Part shown: positions 55,341 to 64,000 of the stretch, piece after piece
Position numbering within the stretch: position 1 is the first letter of the stretch
Layout of the letters: each line of letters opens with the position of its first letter
Assembly (NCBI RefSeq): GCF_963259705.1
Contig: NC_081842.1
Span: 43,468,803 to 43,532,802 of the forward strand
Reading direction: 5' to 3'
Length of the DNA: 64,000 bases
Source of the DNA: Myotis daubentonii
Taxonomy: Eukaryota; Chordata; Mammalia; Chiroptera; Vespertilionidae
The notes under the pieces: generated by a model
What the model was told of the DNA's origin: nothing
What the model saw: only the letters and a program-made list of their open reading frames with translations
The model's database searches: none
Made by a program: the position numbers and the translations under genes

Positions 55341-56974
55341 TCCCCGGCCCCTTCTTAGCCAGGCTCTGGGGCTGGGTGAGGACCTGGATTTGACCTTAGG
55401 GATCAGCCCCTTTTAGTGCTTTGCTCTTCTCACCCTGCCCCTGAGGCTGTCTCTGGGAAATCCCGTGACTTTTCAGGCTGGCCACCTTGCCATCCCTTCT
55501 TCTCTCTTTCTTTATGTCTGTTTGGCCCTGGGGAGGGAACCTAACTCTTGAGGGGTAGAATCACTGTCCTCTTGCTGGAGGTTGGACGGTGATGGTGAGA
55601 GGGCTGACCTCATCCTGGCCCTCCCCACTGCAGGGTCCTTCAGGAGACAGAGGCCCAGTCTCGATGGTTCTGCTGGTATTCCCCGGAAAACACACAGAGG
55701 CGTGGGGTGCATTTCTGAGGGACAGGGCTGTTTCCTAGTACTTGCAGCACTGTATTATTGTTGTTGTTGTTGTTATTTAACACTCTCCAGTTTGCAAAGC
55801 ACCTTTTCATACCTCATCATATTTACTCCTCTCAGGAGACAACTTTGTGGGGTGATATTATTATCTCCATTTCACAAGGGAGGCCAGCAAGGCCAGAAGC
55901 ATCCATCATGGCCACAGGACGTGACAAAGTGGTGTCTCCTGCCCGCACATCCTGGAGAGTGAATGCGGGCTCTGGGGCAAGTCTCCTGGGGGATGGCGGG
56001 GGTCTTCTTTGTTTTGAGCCCTTGCCACACACCCAAAGGAGGCCCTTTCTCTTCTCCCTTCAGTACAGAAAGTGGGAATCTGGTGAAAATGAAGGTGGGG
56101 AGAACAGATTGGCAGGGGAGGTCATTTCCCCCAGGTGCTGGGTGTGAAATGAACAAGGTGAGGAGACAGATGCCTCGGTGCTGTGGGTGGTGTTTCAAGT
56201 ATAGGAGGGTTCTCTGGCTCCACACCCGGGGCCTTTTAGGTGGCCCCCACCAGGATACGACTCAGTCCTTCCCACAGTGCAGCCACAACTTTGGGGAAAA
56301 GAACTAGCTTCTCCTTTCTGGAGCGCCTCTGGCAACGGGGGAAGAGAAAACGCTGGAAAGGCTTTCCAGAGAGCAAGACCCCCTACAGCGCTCAGAGGGG
56401 CAGGAAAGGAAGCGCCTCTCCCACGTGTCCTGTGTCTGGATCAAGTGCCCTGTCACCTACCTGCTAGACTGGGAGGGACGAGGACAGGCTTGCTGAGACC
56501 AGGAGAGAGCAGCTGGCAGCCCGCCCAGTCTCCATTTCCCGTCTGTCTGCAGAGAGAGTGCGGTGGCCCGGGATCCCACCACCTGTGAGGCCCAAACCAG
56601 TGACAAAAACTTGTTTCAAGAACCTTTGACTTACAAGTTGCTGTGGGATGCTTTGGGGGAGGAGGGAGGAAGGGAAGTCCCGGACTAAGTGTCCTGAAGC
56701 CAGCCGTCAGTTTAGTTTGGCCATTGCCTGTCCCTCTGCCTCCGTGGCCAGCTGTGTGGTGGTACTATTTTCAGCAGCAGGAGCACGAATGTCCTTGTGT
56801 GCCGCCAGCCAGTTTCCCAAAGTGAAACCCTAGCCTGGAGGTCCCAGGGCCCTCCCCGGGCGGGCGGGCGGGCGGGCAGGCAGGCAAACAGGGCCTCAAA
56901 CTAGTTCCTGGAAACTTTATGGCCCCTCTCTCTGCTCTGCTCAGCACCTCTCTCAGGGATTGCTCAAATAATAA
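55341..56974. other. Mostly unique, with MIR fragment and (CGGG)n
   Basis: An antisense MIR-like piece lies at about 55780-55885 ('tatctccatttcacaaggga'), with a (TTG)n run at 55757-55776. A (CGGG)n run at 56858-56886 is a G-quadruplex candidate. Frames up to 129 codons have no domain. Confidence 0.55.
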
Positions 56975-57115
56975 AATGAGGCACGATAATAACAGTGACC
57001 ATTTATTGATCACTACCATAAGCCAGGCACTGTGCGAGGCATTTCATTTCTATTACTTCATTAGTTAGCAGCTTGTCCCGCTTCTTCTATATCCTGCTTT
57101 ACAGAGAGGAATGCT
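56975..57115 (-). repeat. MIR-like remnant
   Basis: 'gaccatttattgatcactac', then 'gccaggcactgtgcgaggca' and 'ctttacagagaggaatgc', reversed MIR. Confidence 0.75.
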
Positions 57116-58143
57116 ATGTAGAGAACATGTATATGGTTTCTGGTTCATAAATTTGCTGCTGATAGATGAGTACCCCCCCGCCCCCAAACATCGTTTTTTA
57201 TGGGAGAAAATAAGACTTCATGTATATTGCTTTGCTTTCCAGAAAAACCTCCAGAAACCTCAGTCTGAGCCAGGCCTCAGCATTGGTGTCCACAGCGGGC
57301 ACGACCTCTGCAGACAGGTCCTCTGTCATTCACAGCATGTTCTGGTCCCAACTGTTCTTTGATCAGAGTCTGTATGTAGATGTCTTTCTCTCTCTTGCTC
57401 AATAACTAAGGTCTTTCCTGTCAGAACTGGAGGGACAGAGTTCTGGGTCCAGCTACAACTGGTGGGCATCGGGGAGCCTTGGCAAACCCCCGTCCCAGCC
57501 ACTGGGCCCTGGGAGGCTGGCCCTGCAGGAGCCGCCAGCAGAGTGGAGGTTTTGTGGGGAGGGCTGGTGGTGGAGGGTGGAAAAGGGGAACATTCCTCCA
57601 GCTGGTGGCAGGAGCTGGCTAGCCAGGGGCCTTTTTCACGGCCCAGTGCAGTGCGGCTCTTGTGTTTATGAGCTTTGTGAGATTTAGATTGCTCTGTATT
57701 AGCCACAGGTTTTTTTGGGTCACATCAAAGGTTAGAAAGCTGTGGAAAGAGTTCTTTCCCCATGAATCACACTTCCCAAAAATCTAATTCTCTGAGAGGA
57801 GCCGGCTTGCTTTATAGAGCTGGCAGGAGAAAGGGAACAAATGCAGGGCTCCTGGGGAGTTCTCCTGGAGAAACCTCTGCGAGGCTGGACAAAGGATTCT
57901 GAAACAGAAGAGCCAGGGCAGGAGAACGACCCACGGGGACCAGGTTGAAGCACTAGGGTTTGGGGATTGTGGTGGGGCTTCGGATGCTGCTGGCCTGGAA
58001 GGATTGGGCCCCTGCAGCATACAGCTCCAGGGAGTGCCCTGGCTTGTGCAGTGCACGGCATACTTAGCCACACATGGCAGCCCTATCTTTCTTTGCTCCC
58101 TCCTGGATGGACTGGGTATCTCTTTAATGGACTTCCATGAATC
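57116..58143. other. Unique non-coding stretch
   Basis: No repeat or gene recognised. Minus-strand frames of 113-126 codons have no domain. Confidence 0.45.
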
Positions 58144-58151
58144 TTCTAGAT

Positions 58152-58375
58152 CAGTGGTTCTCAACCTGTGGGTCGCGACCCCTTTGGGGGTCGAACGACC
58201 CTTTCACAGGGGTCGCCTAAGACCATCGGAAAACACATATATAATTACATATTGTTTTTGTGATTAATCACTATGTTTTAATTGTGTTCAATTTGTAACA
58301 ATGAAATTGGGGGGTCACCACAACATGAGGAACTGTATTAAAGGGTCGCGGCATTAGGAAGGTTGAGAACCACTG
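58152..58375 (+). mobile_element. SPIN hAT transposon, short form
   Basis: A 224-bp complete copy with clean termini. Flanking octamers 'ttctagat' (58144-58151) and 'ctctagat' (58376-58383) match at 7 of 8 and contain the TCTAGA core favoured by SPIN. It is the best preserved of the four copies. Confidence 0.97.
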
Positions 58376-58401
58376 CTCTAGATGGTCATAGATTATAATT
58401 A

Positions 58402-58905
58402 TCTATACTAATAAAAGGGTAATATGTTAATTAGACCAGGAGACCTTCTGGACGTCCTTTCGGACAAAGACATGGTGGCAGGGCTGAGACAGAGGTGGTT
58501 AGGGGTGATCAGGCCGGCAGAAGAGGGCAGTTGGACATGATCAGGCCAGCAGAGGGGGTCAGGTGGGGGCGAGCAGGCCAGTGGGGGGGGGCAGTTGGGG
58601 ACGAGCAGGCTGGCAGGGGGGGAAGTTGGGGGTGAGCAGGTTGGCAGGGGGGGCAGTTGGAGGTGATCAGGAGGGCAGGCAGAGTGGTTAGGAGTGATCA
58701 GGCAGGCAGGCAGGTGAGCGGTTAGGAGCCAGCGGCCCCAGATTGCAAGAGGGATGTCCGACTGCTGGTTTAGGCCCAATCCCCCAGGGATCGGCAATCA
58801 GACATCCCCCGAGGGGTCCCAGATTGGAAGAGGGTGCAGGCTGGGCTGAGAGAGACACCCCCTACTCCACCCCCAGTGCACCAATTTCATGCACCGGGCC
58901 TCTAG
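58402..58905 (+). mobile_element. HeliBat-like Helitron with internal minisatellite
   Basis: Starts TC ('tctatactaataaaagggta') after A 58401, ends CTAG ('caccgggcctctag') before T 58906. The middle (about 58490-58735) is a degenerate tandem array of roughly 35-45 bp units built on 'gatcaggc.ggcag' and G-runs. The 3' part carries 'cagacatcccccgaggggtc'. No helicase or Rep domain; non-autonomous. Confidence 0.92.
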
Positions 58906-59153
58906 TATGTATATATATATATATATCACCGAACAATTGAATGACTGAATGACCAGTTGCTATGATGCGCATTGACCACCAGGGGACAGACGCTCAACGC
59001 ATAGGATCGGGCTCACTCCTGTCTGGATCAGGCTTGCGGGGATCAGGCTGAAACTGGCTATCTGACATCCCCCTAGGGGTCTCGGATTGCAAGAGGGCAC
59101 AGGCCAGGCCGAGGGACCCCACTGGTGCATGAATCTGTGCACCGGGCCTCTAG
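58906..59153 (+). mobile_element. Second Helitron 3' half, directly downstream
   Basis: Starts with a (TA)n run, then a HeliBat-type segment ('gaacaattgaatgactgaat', 'cattgaccaccaggggacag'), then the same 3' module as the upstream element ('ctgacatccccctaggggtc'). It ends 'caccgggcctctag' before T 59154. No own TC start is visible. Confidence 0.85.
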
Positions 59154-59169
59154 TCTATTAAAATTATCT

Positions 59170-59305
59170 GCACCCTATTCCTGGCCACTTCACTGTTATA
59201 ACTCTGAGAATAGGAGCCAGCTATATCTTCTTAGCTTTTACTTTCTAGCCAGCCACATAGTATATGCTCAGTAAATGCTTGTGGAATGAGTGAATAAACA
59301 TTGTC
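59170..59305 (+). repeat. L2-like 3' end
   Basis: 'gccacatagtatatgctcag', then 'taaatgcttgtggaatgagt', resembles the old 'gtaggtgctcaataaatg' tail. Confidence 0.6.
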
Positions 59306-60630
59306 AAAAGAGTTCTTCTAGCATTTGGGGACTAACTTAAGTATTAGGAGCCAAGAAGGGCTTTGATTTCTTTGAAGGAAAAGTACTATCCAAATATACC
59401 AACTCCTTTAAGCCTCAGATTGACCACTACCTGCTTTAGGAAGCCCCCTGATGAATTTTTTGTTCACTTAGTCCCTCCTTCATTTCTCAAACAGTTACCA
59501 GCCTTTCTTGGGCACCATGACAGGGTGCCCTTGATAAGCCCACAGTCTTGATAGGGTGACCGACGTACATGCTGGTCATTACATGGAATGATCAGAACTG
59601 TCAGCAAGGCGCATGTGAGGCAGGTGCAAGGGGCCACAGGGTGCTAGGAAGGAGTGGCTCGCTCACTGCTGGAATGGAGCTTGGAGGCAGAGGCTGGAGA
59701 GCAGACATGGACGGAGACCACTTTTGTTGTGTTCTTTTACCGGCTTTGGCTCTCTTGAGCACAGAGAGGTCAAGTGTCTACTCCAAGGTCACGTGGCCAA
59801 TAAGTAGGTCTCAAACCCGATTCTGCAATTCTATATCCTGTGACATACCATTGCTTTCTATGCTCCAACTCAGACTTTGATAATCTGTCCATCCAGAAGC
59901 CCCTGTGGCCTCACAGTGTTTGATGTAAAGGGAGGCCTCGGCAATGGCTATGGAGTTTATTTCTGAGCCATCAGGTGACCCTCTGGGCCTCCTTTGATCT
60001 GTGGTTGCCTTGTTAACGATCGAGCTTATTCCGGCTCCTCACTTATCTCACTCAACAGTTTGATGCTCTGCTGACCTACTTGGCAGGAATCATACTCCCG
60101 ATGCCCTGCATGGCCATCTCCCTCATGGTGGATTATAGCGCCTTTGCACCCTTGGGCACTTGGGCTCCTGGTTGTCATGGGGCTCTGAGGGCTTCAGTTC
60201 CTCCATGTATGGGCACACCTCATGCCACCAAGCCTCCTGCACTGGCTGAGCCCAGAGTCCCTGCCCCCTGCTGCCGGATAGACCTAGCCAGTCTCCTCTG
60301 CCAGGACTTCCTCTCTTCCCTCAGCTCACACTGCCCGTCCCTGCCCACTGGGTTGCAACAGGAGAGAGGGCATAGGCCCAATAGTCAGACAGGGCATAAT
60401 TCTGGCTCTTTCCATGGTCCCAAGCAGACCCTTTCGGTGGAGAAGGGTGAGAAGGACCCTCCAGGTAGGTCTTAGGGTGTTAGAGCTTCTGGGAGCTGAA
60501 GAACACAGTGCCTGGAGCCCTGGGAAGGAGGGTGCTGCTGGTTGCGATCCTCTCCTCATGTCCCTGAGGCAGCCCAGACTCTGCTCTTCCTGCACCCCAG
60601 ACCCTGGCCAGAGCAGCCCTGTGGCCAGTT
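59306..60630. other. Mostly unique, with an antisense MIR
   Basis: Antisense MIR at about 59750-59870 ('agagaggtcaagtgtctact', 'ggtcacgtggccaataagta'). Frames up to 155 codons have no domain. Confidence 0.5.
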
Positions 60631-60687
60631 GGCTGCTGCCCAGCCCCCAGCCCCGGGCTGCTGCCCAGCCCCCAGCCCCGGGCTGCC
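60631..60687 (+). repeat. 25-bp GC-rich tandem duplication
   Basis: The unit beginning 'ggctgctgcccagcccccag' occurs at 60631-60655 and 60656-60680, followed by a partial third copy. Confidence 0.95.
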
Positions 60688-61289
60688 AAGGTTGGCAGCC
60701 TCTCGGCCACGCTGCACAACTACGCGCCTCTCCTCCTCAGTTTATTCCTTCCAGATACACAGTTGCTGCTTTTTATTTGGATCACTTTTCTGTGTTATGC
60801 TATTTCAGTTGTTTTTCCAATCCCTCCCTCCACCCCCCTGCCTTTCCCCGTGGCAGAATTCCTAAGAAGAGGAGATTTTGAAGAGACTGTAAGCACATCT
60901 GCTCTCTGGCTGCAGCATTCCAGGAGGGCCCTGTCAGGGGCTCAGGTCCCAGGGAGCAGGACACGCTGGGCAGTGGAGGCTGGCGGGCAGAGTGCAGGCC
61001 CCTGGCAGTTGAGGCCTTGGTGGGCACACTCACTGCAGCAGGCAGGGCTGAGCCTCAGGGCTCGTGGGTGCTGCCAAAGTCCTGGAGCCGCAGCTCGCCA
61101 ACTCCCTGGCCCTGCTGGCTGTGGCTGCTGGCTCTCGGCTCAGACGTGTGTACGCCAGGCTTGGGGTGAGAGAAACAAGGAGCCTTCAAAAACACCCTGG
61201 CCGTCCTTCTAGTCCTATTTTGTCAGTGGTTCTGAGCGGGTGGGAGTCAGTGTGGGAGTACACTCGTGTGTGCTAGAGAGGATGTGGTG
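60688..61289. other. Unique GC-rich stretch
   Basis: No repeat or gene recognised. A 149-codon frame (60763-61212) lacks a domain. Confidence 0.45.
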
Positions 61290-61500
61290 GTTGTATGAAG
61301 GCTCAGAAGTCACAGGGCCTGGGTTCAATTTCTGACTTTGCCACCAATGGCGTGTGAACTCGGGCAAGTTACTGTGCAGTGGGAATGGTAACATGTCTCC
61401 AGCACAGCACTGTTGACAGGGTGAACTGAGTTAATACATGAAGATACCTCCTGGAACATAGTAGGTACTCAATAAGCCTTTCATCTATTATTAGTATGTA
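61290..61500 (+). repeat. MIR SINE remnant
   Basis: 'gcctgggttcaatttctgac', 'gaactcgggcaagttactgt' and 'gtaggtactcaataagcctt' in MIR order. Confidence 0.85.
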
Positions 61501-61544
61501 TGCATGGGGGTATATATGAGCTTCAGTAGATTTGGGTGGGGTGT

Positions 61545-61695
61545 TGCTTCTCAGACTTTGGGGTTTGAGAGTCGCCTGGGAAAGTTGTTAAAAGTGCTAG
61601 TTTCTGGGCCTTATCCACAGATTCTGATTCAGCAGGTCTTGGGTGGGCTCAGGAGTTTACTTTAATCCGGAGGCCTTGCTAACGCTGACACTGGT
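61545..61695 (+). repeat. MER5-like hAT remnant
   Basis: 'gcttctcagactttggggtt', 'agattctgattcagcaggtc' and 'gctaacgctgacactggtcc' follow a MER5A/B-type element. Confidence 0.65.
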
Positions 61696-62639
61696 CCAAG
61701 GCTGATCTGGAGTCATTCAAGGTGTCTGGGTGAATAGATCCTTGAAGTCCTGGACTCGGGTACATCAATCAGAACTGCCTTACAAACGTAACCAGAGACC
61801 AGATGAAGGGGTGGAGTGGGACGAGGCTGAGAGGTGGGCAGAAGCCACTTCAGTCTGAGCCTTGAGGCTCTAAAACAGAATTAAAGTTATAGGGCTTTAA
61901 GCAAGGGGTTGACACAGTCCTATTGAGGGATTTGGGTTGGACCAGCTTGGTGTACAAGTTCAGGGCAGAGCAGATGGCAAGGAGGGTGTAAAAGTGAGGT
62001 TAGCTCAAGACCCGAGTGGCAGAAAGGTCTGTGCCCTGAAAGCAGAAGCAGCAGTATCTGGAGGAAGAGAGAATCCCCCAGATTGAGTATCTGCGCTAAC
62101 CCCCTTATCCCTCAGACTGGGCATCTGAGCTGCTGGTGGAGCCTCCAGGCAGGGCCTGAGCTCTGTGAGCTGGTCCCTGCACAGTGAGCCAGGCTGCGGC
62201 CAGACACCGGGGTGTGGCTGCGGCTAGGAATCCAGCTCTGTCAACTTATCCCTTTAAGAGCTTATAGTTTCTGGATTTTATTTTTCTCTGCTTTTTCTTT
62301 TAGGAAAGATCTTTTAGAACAATCCTTTGTTTTGACTGAGCCAAGGACACAGGGAGGTGGGCTATTCTGAGGCTGGGGAAAGGGCTCGTTGCCTGCTATG
62401 GGGAAGAGACTGCGAACCAGCAGTGGGGTCCATGATGCGGAGGTCACCTCTCCAGGAGCAGGCTGGTGGGGCAGCTCTGAGAGCTGGGTCCTCCTCACCT
62501 GTGATCTCCTCTGCGGTGGTGAATTTGATGCATCTATGAATGTGTGTGAAGGTGAGTGAGTGACTCAGTGAATGAGTGTGTGTGTGGGGGGTGTGTGTGT
62601 GTAGATGTGTGTGCACATAGGTGAGGGTTGTATGTGTGT
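61696..62639. other. Old repeat remnant then TG-rich DNA
   Basis: About 61860-61990 shares phrases with the repeat at 17440-19030 ('gctttaagcaaggggttgac'). TG-rich simple sequence lies at 62540-62640. No gene. Confidence 0.5.
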
Positions 62640-62795
62640 GTATTCATTCAATTCATTTAACAACTACCACAAAATATCTACTGAATGTGTACGATGCACC
62701 AGACACTGTCCTAGAAGCCTGGGATACATCAGGGGACAAAATGAAGATCCCTGCCCTTGAGAACCTTACATTTGATGGGGACTTTGTGTGTCTAG
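62640..62795 (+). repeat. L2-like remnant
   Basis: 'cagacactgtcctagaagcc', 'gaagatccctgcccttgaga' and 'accttacatttgatgggga' follow the common old L2-type phrase. Confidence 0.7.
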
Positions 62796-62859
62796 CAGGG
62801 ATGGATATGTGGTTGTGTGTATAAGTCTATTGTGCACACATATGTGAAGAATGAAGAAT

Positions 62860-63065
62860 AATAGTACACAGGCAGACCTGGGTCAGGAACCATCTACCAT
62901 TTTCCAGGCATGAATCTGAGCAAAATACTTAACTTTTCTGAGTCTCCGTTTTCTATAAAATGAAAAAATAATCTCGTTCTCTCAAATAATAAATTTCTCT
63001 CACAACTATTGTGAGACTGAATGTGAAAATACTAGGAAAACTCCAAGTAAAGTAGCTGGTATATG
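62860..63065 (+). repeat. MIR SINE remnant
   Basis: 'aaaatacttaacttttctga', 'gtctccgttttctataaaat' and 'aactattgtgagactgaatg' in MIR order. Confidence 0.8.
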
Positions 63066-63089
63066 ATAGTTTCCAAATGATATTCTTTC

Positions 63090-63590
63090 TTTAAGTCTCC
63101 TGTATAGTTGGAGGATATATTTCTACATGTATATACCAAGCTTGTGTTTGTGTCTGGGCGAGGTGCCCCTTGGTTGGCGAGGTGTCCCATGTGTCCAAGG
63201 TCTGAATGAGAACCTTCCTTCCTCAGGATATAAGTCTGGAATCCCATGAGTTGGCCCATGTAAGTCCTGGTTAGGTCTGTCACGAGTCCATCCAGTGCAG
63301 TGCGACTCTGTTGTTTGCAGTTCTGGTTTTAGTGAACATAAAGCTTCTTGGTCACCCCTTAGTTGATACCCACCTACGATGATGTGCAGCTTCTCTGTTC
63401 TCAGTTTCTTGAGCCCCTGGCCATGCTGCTTCCCCTGGGATCTCCTTCTTATCCCCCAGATCATTTGTAGAGGTAAATCTAGAAGAGGGACACAGACCAA
63501 CCACCAAAGGCAACTATGGGAGCAGGACTGCATTTCTGGGTAATCTGCTTGGAACTTCCAAGATTCTTGCTTTCTCCCACACAGCAAGAA
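63090..63590 (-). other. Unexplained open region (154 codons)
   Basis: A minus-strand frame at 63123-63587 is open for 154 codons starting MLCGRKQESWKFQ, with RRRSQGKQHGQGLKKLRTEK in the middle and HGTPRQPRGTSPRHKHK near the end. It is basic, lacks a signal peptide or membrane segment, and I recognise no domain. It could be part of an LTR, an unknown retrocopy or chance. Confidence 0.3.
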
Positions 63591-63601
63591 GAGAGATGAG
63601 G

Positions 63602-63840
63602 CCTGGCCAGGTGGCTCAGTTGGTTGGCCATCATCCTGTGCACTGAAAGGTTGAGGGTTCGATTCCTAGTCAGGGCACATGCCTGGGTTTCAGGCTCGAT
63701 TCCCAGTAGGGGGTGTACAGGAGGCAGCCAATCAATATTTCTCTCTCACAATGATGCCTCTCTCCCCCCTCCTCTTCCCCCCTTCTTTCCCCCCCTCCTT
63801 TCCTTTCTCTCTCTCAAAAAAAAATTAAAAAATATTTTTA
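63602..63840 (+). mobile_element. Ves SINE, sense orientation
   Basis: tRNA head 'gcctggccaggtggctcagt' (A box), 'gggttcgattcct' (B box), then the 'gcagccaatcaatatttctc' body, CT-rich stretch and A/T tail. Similar 'agagagatg' and 'ggagagatg' flanks suggest the duplication. Confidence 0.93.
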
Positions 63841-64000
63841 GAAAAAGGAGAGATGGGTCAAATTTCCTCTAAACGCTCCAAGGAGACAGTCCATAGTTTT
63901 GGCTGTTTTCTAAGAGGATGACTCAGAGTGTCTGACTTCAGCCTCAGCATGCCTCCACTGCTCTATCTCTAAAAGTCCATCGGATGTCCAACTGAGCAAC
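63841..64000. other. Unique non-coding end of window
   Basis: Nothing recognised. Confidence 0.5.

Noticed and set aside
58490..58735. CRISPR-like regular repeats
   Set aside because: Degenerate minisatellite inside a Helitron in an animal genome; units are unequal and there are no distinct spacers.
63602..63700. Possible tRNA gene with A and B boxes
   Set aside because: It is the tRNA-derived head of a Ves SINE; the tail, body and flanking repeat show retroposition.

Overview
This is nuclear DNA from a vertebrate, almost certainly a vesper bat (Vespertilionidae, for example a Myotis, Eptesicus or Pipistrellus relative). The diagnosis rests on its repeats. There are tRNA-derived Ves-type SINEs, HeliBat-like non-autonomous Helitrons (5'-TC...CTAG-3', inserted between A and T), four copies of the horizontally transferred hAT element SPIN, several other young hAT MITEs and a mariner-type MITE. 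These lie on an ordinary placental background of MIR, L2, L1M, MLT1, MER5, MER20 and Tigger1 remnants. There are no operons, ribosome binding sites, CRISPR arrays or phage genes.

I find no intact protein-coding gene. The window reads as intergenic or deep intronic DNA. Gene-derived sequence is limited to three items. One is a minus-strand processed pseudogene of TPT1 (TCTP) at about 3.4-4.3 kb. One is an unidentified minus-strand retrocopy nested inside a truncated L1 at about 5.7-6.3 kb. One is a speculative exon-like segment on the minus strand at 9404-9590 with good splice signals.

Layout. 0-2.9 kb: an old L1 split by SPIN and a second hAT, a Ves SINE, and an MLT1-type LTR inserted in another old L1. 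3.4-7 kb: TPT1 pseudogene, Ves, pyrimidine tract, and a bat L1 carrying the nested retrocopy. 7-16 kb: mostly unique, with MIR/L2 remnants, a short Tigger1, microsatellites and a purine-rich tract. 15.7-20.2 kb: MIR split by a mariner MITE, an L1M fragment, a long old unclassified repeat and SPIN. 20-31 kb: mostly unique or MIR/L2, a 395-bp hAT with 8-bp target duplications, an enhancer-like repeat-free block, Ves and L1M. 31-33 kb: a cluster of hAT elements including SPIN. 33-51 kb: mostly unique, with several AT-rich or motif-rich blocks that look like regulatory elements, and a near-perfect 222-bp palindromic MER20. 51-54 kb: an antisense L1 carrying a HeliBat and a templated 50-bp insertion. 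58-59 kb: SPIN next to a composite Helitron with two 3' ends. 59-64 kb: MIR, L2 and MER5 remnants, an unexplained open region and a terminal Ves SINE.

The transposons do not act together in a pathway. The most informative content is the record of nested insertions and local rearrangements, plus candidate distal regulatory elements of an unseen neighbouring gene. The most unusual structures are the MER20 palindrome (90-bp arms differing at one base), the tandem-ended Helitron, the two short templated patches, and the hAT MITE with non-hAT-looking cargo. Family names are recognised from memory of consensus sequences. No database search was possible.
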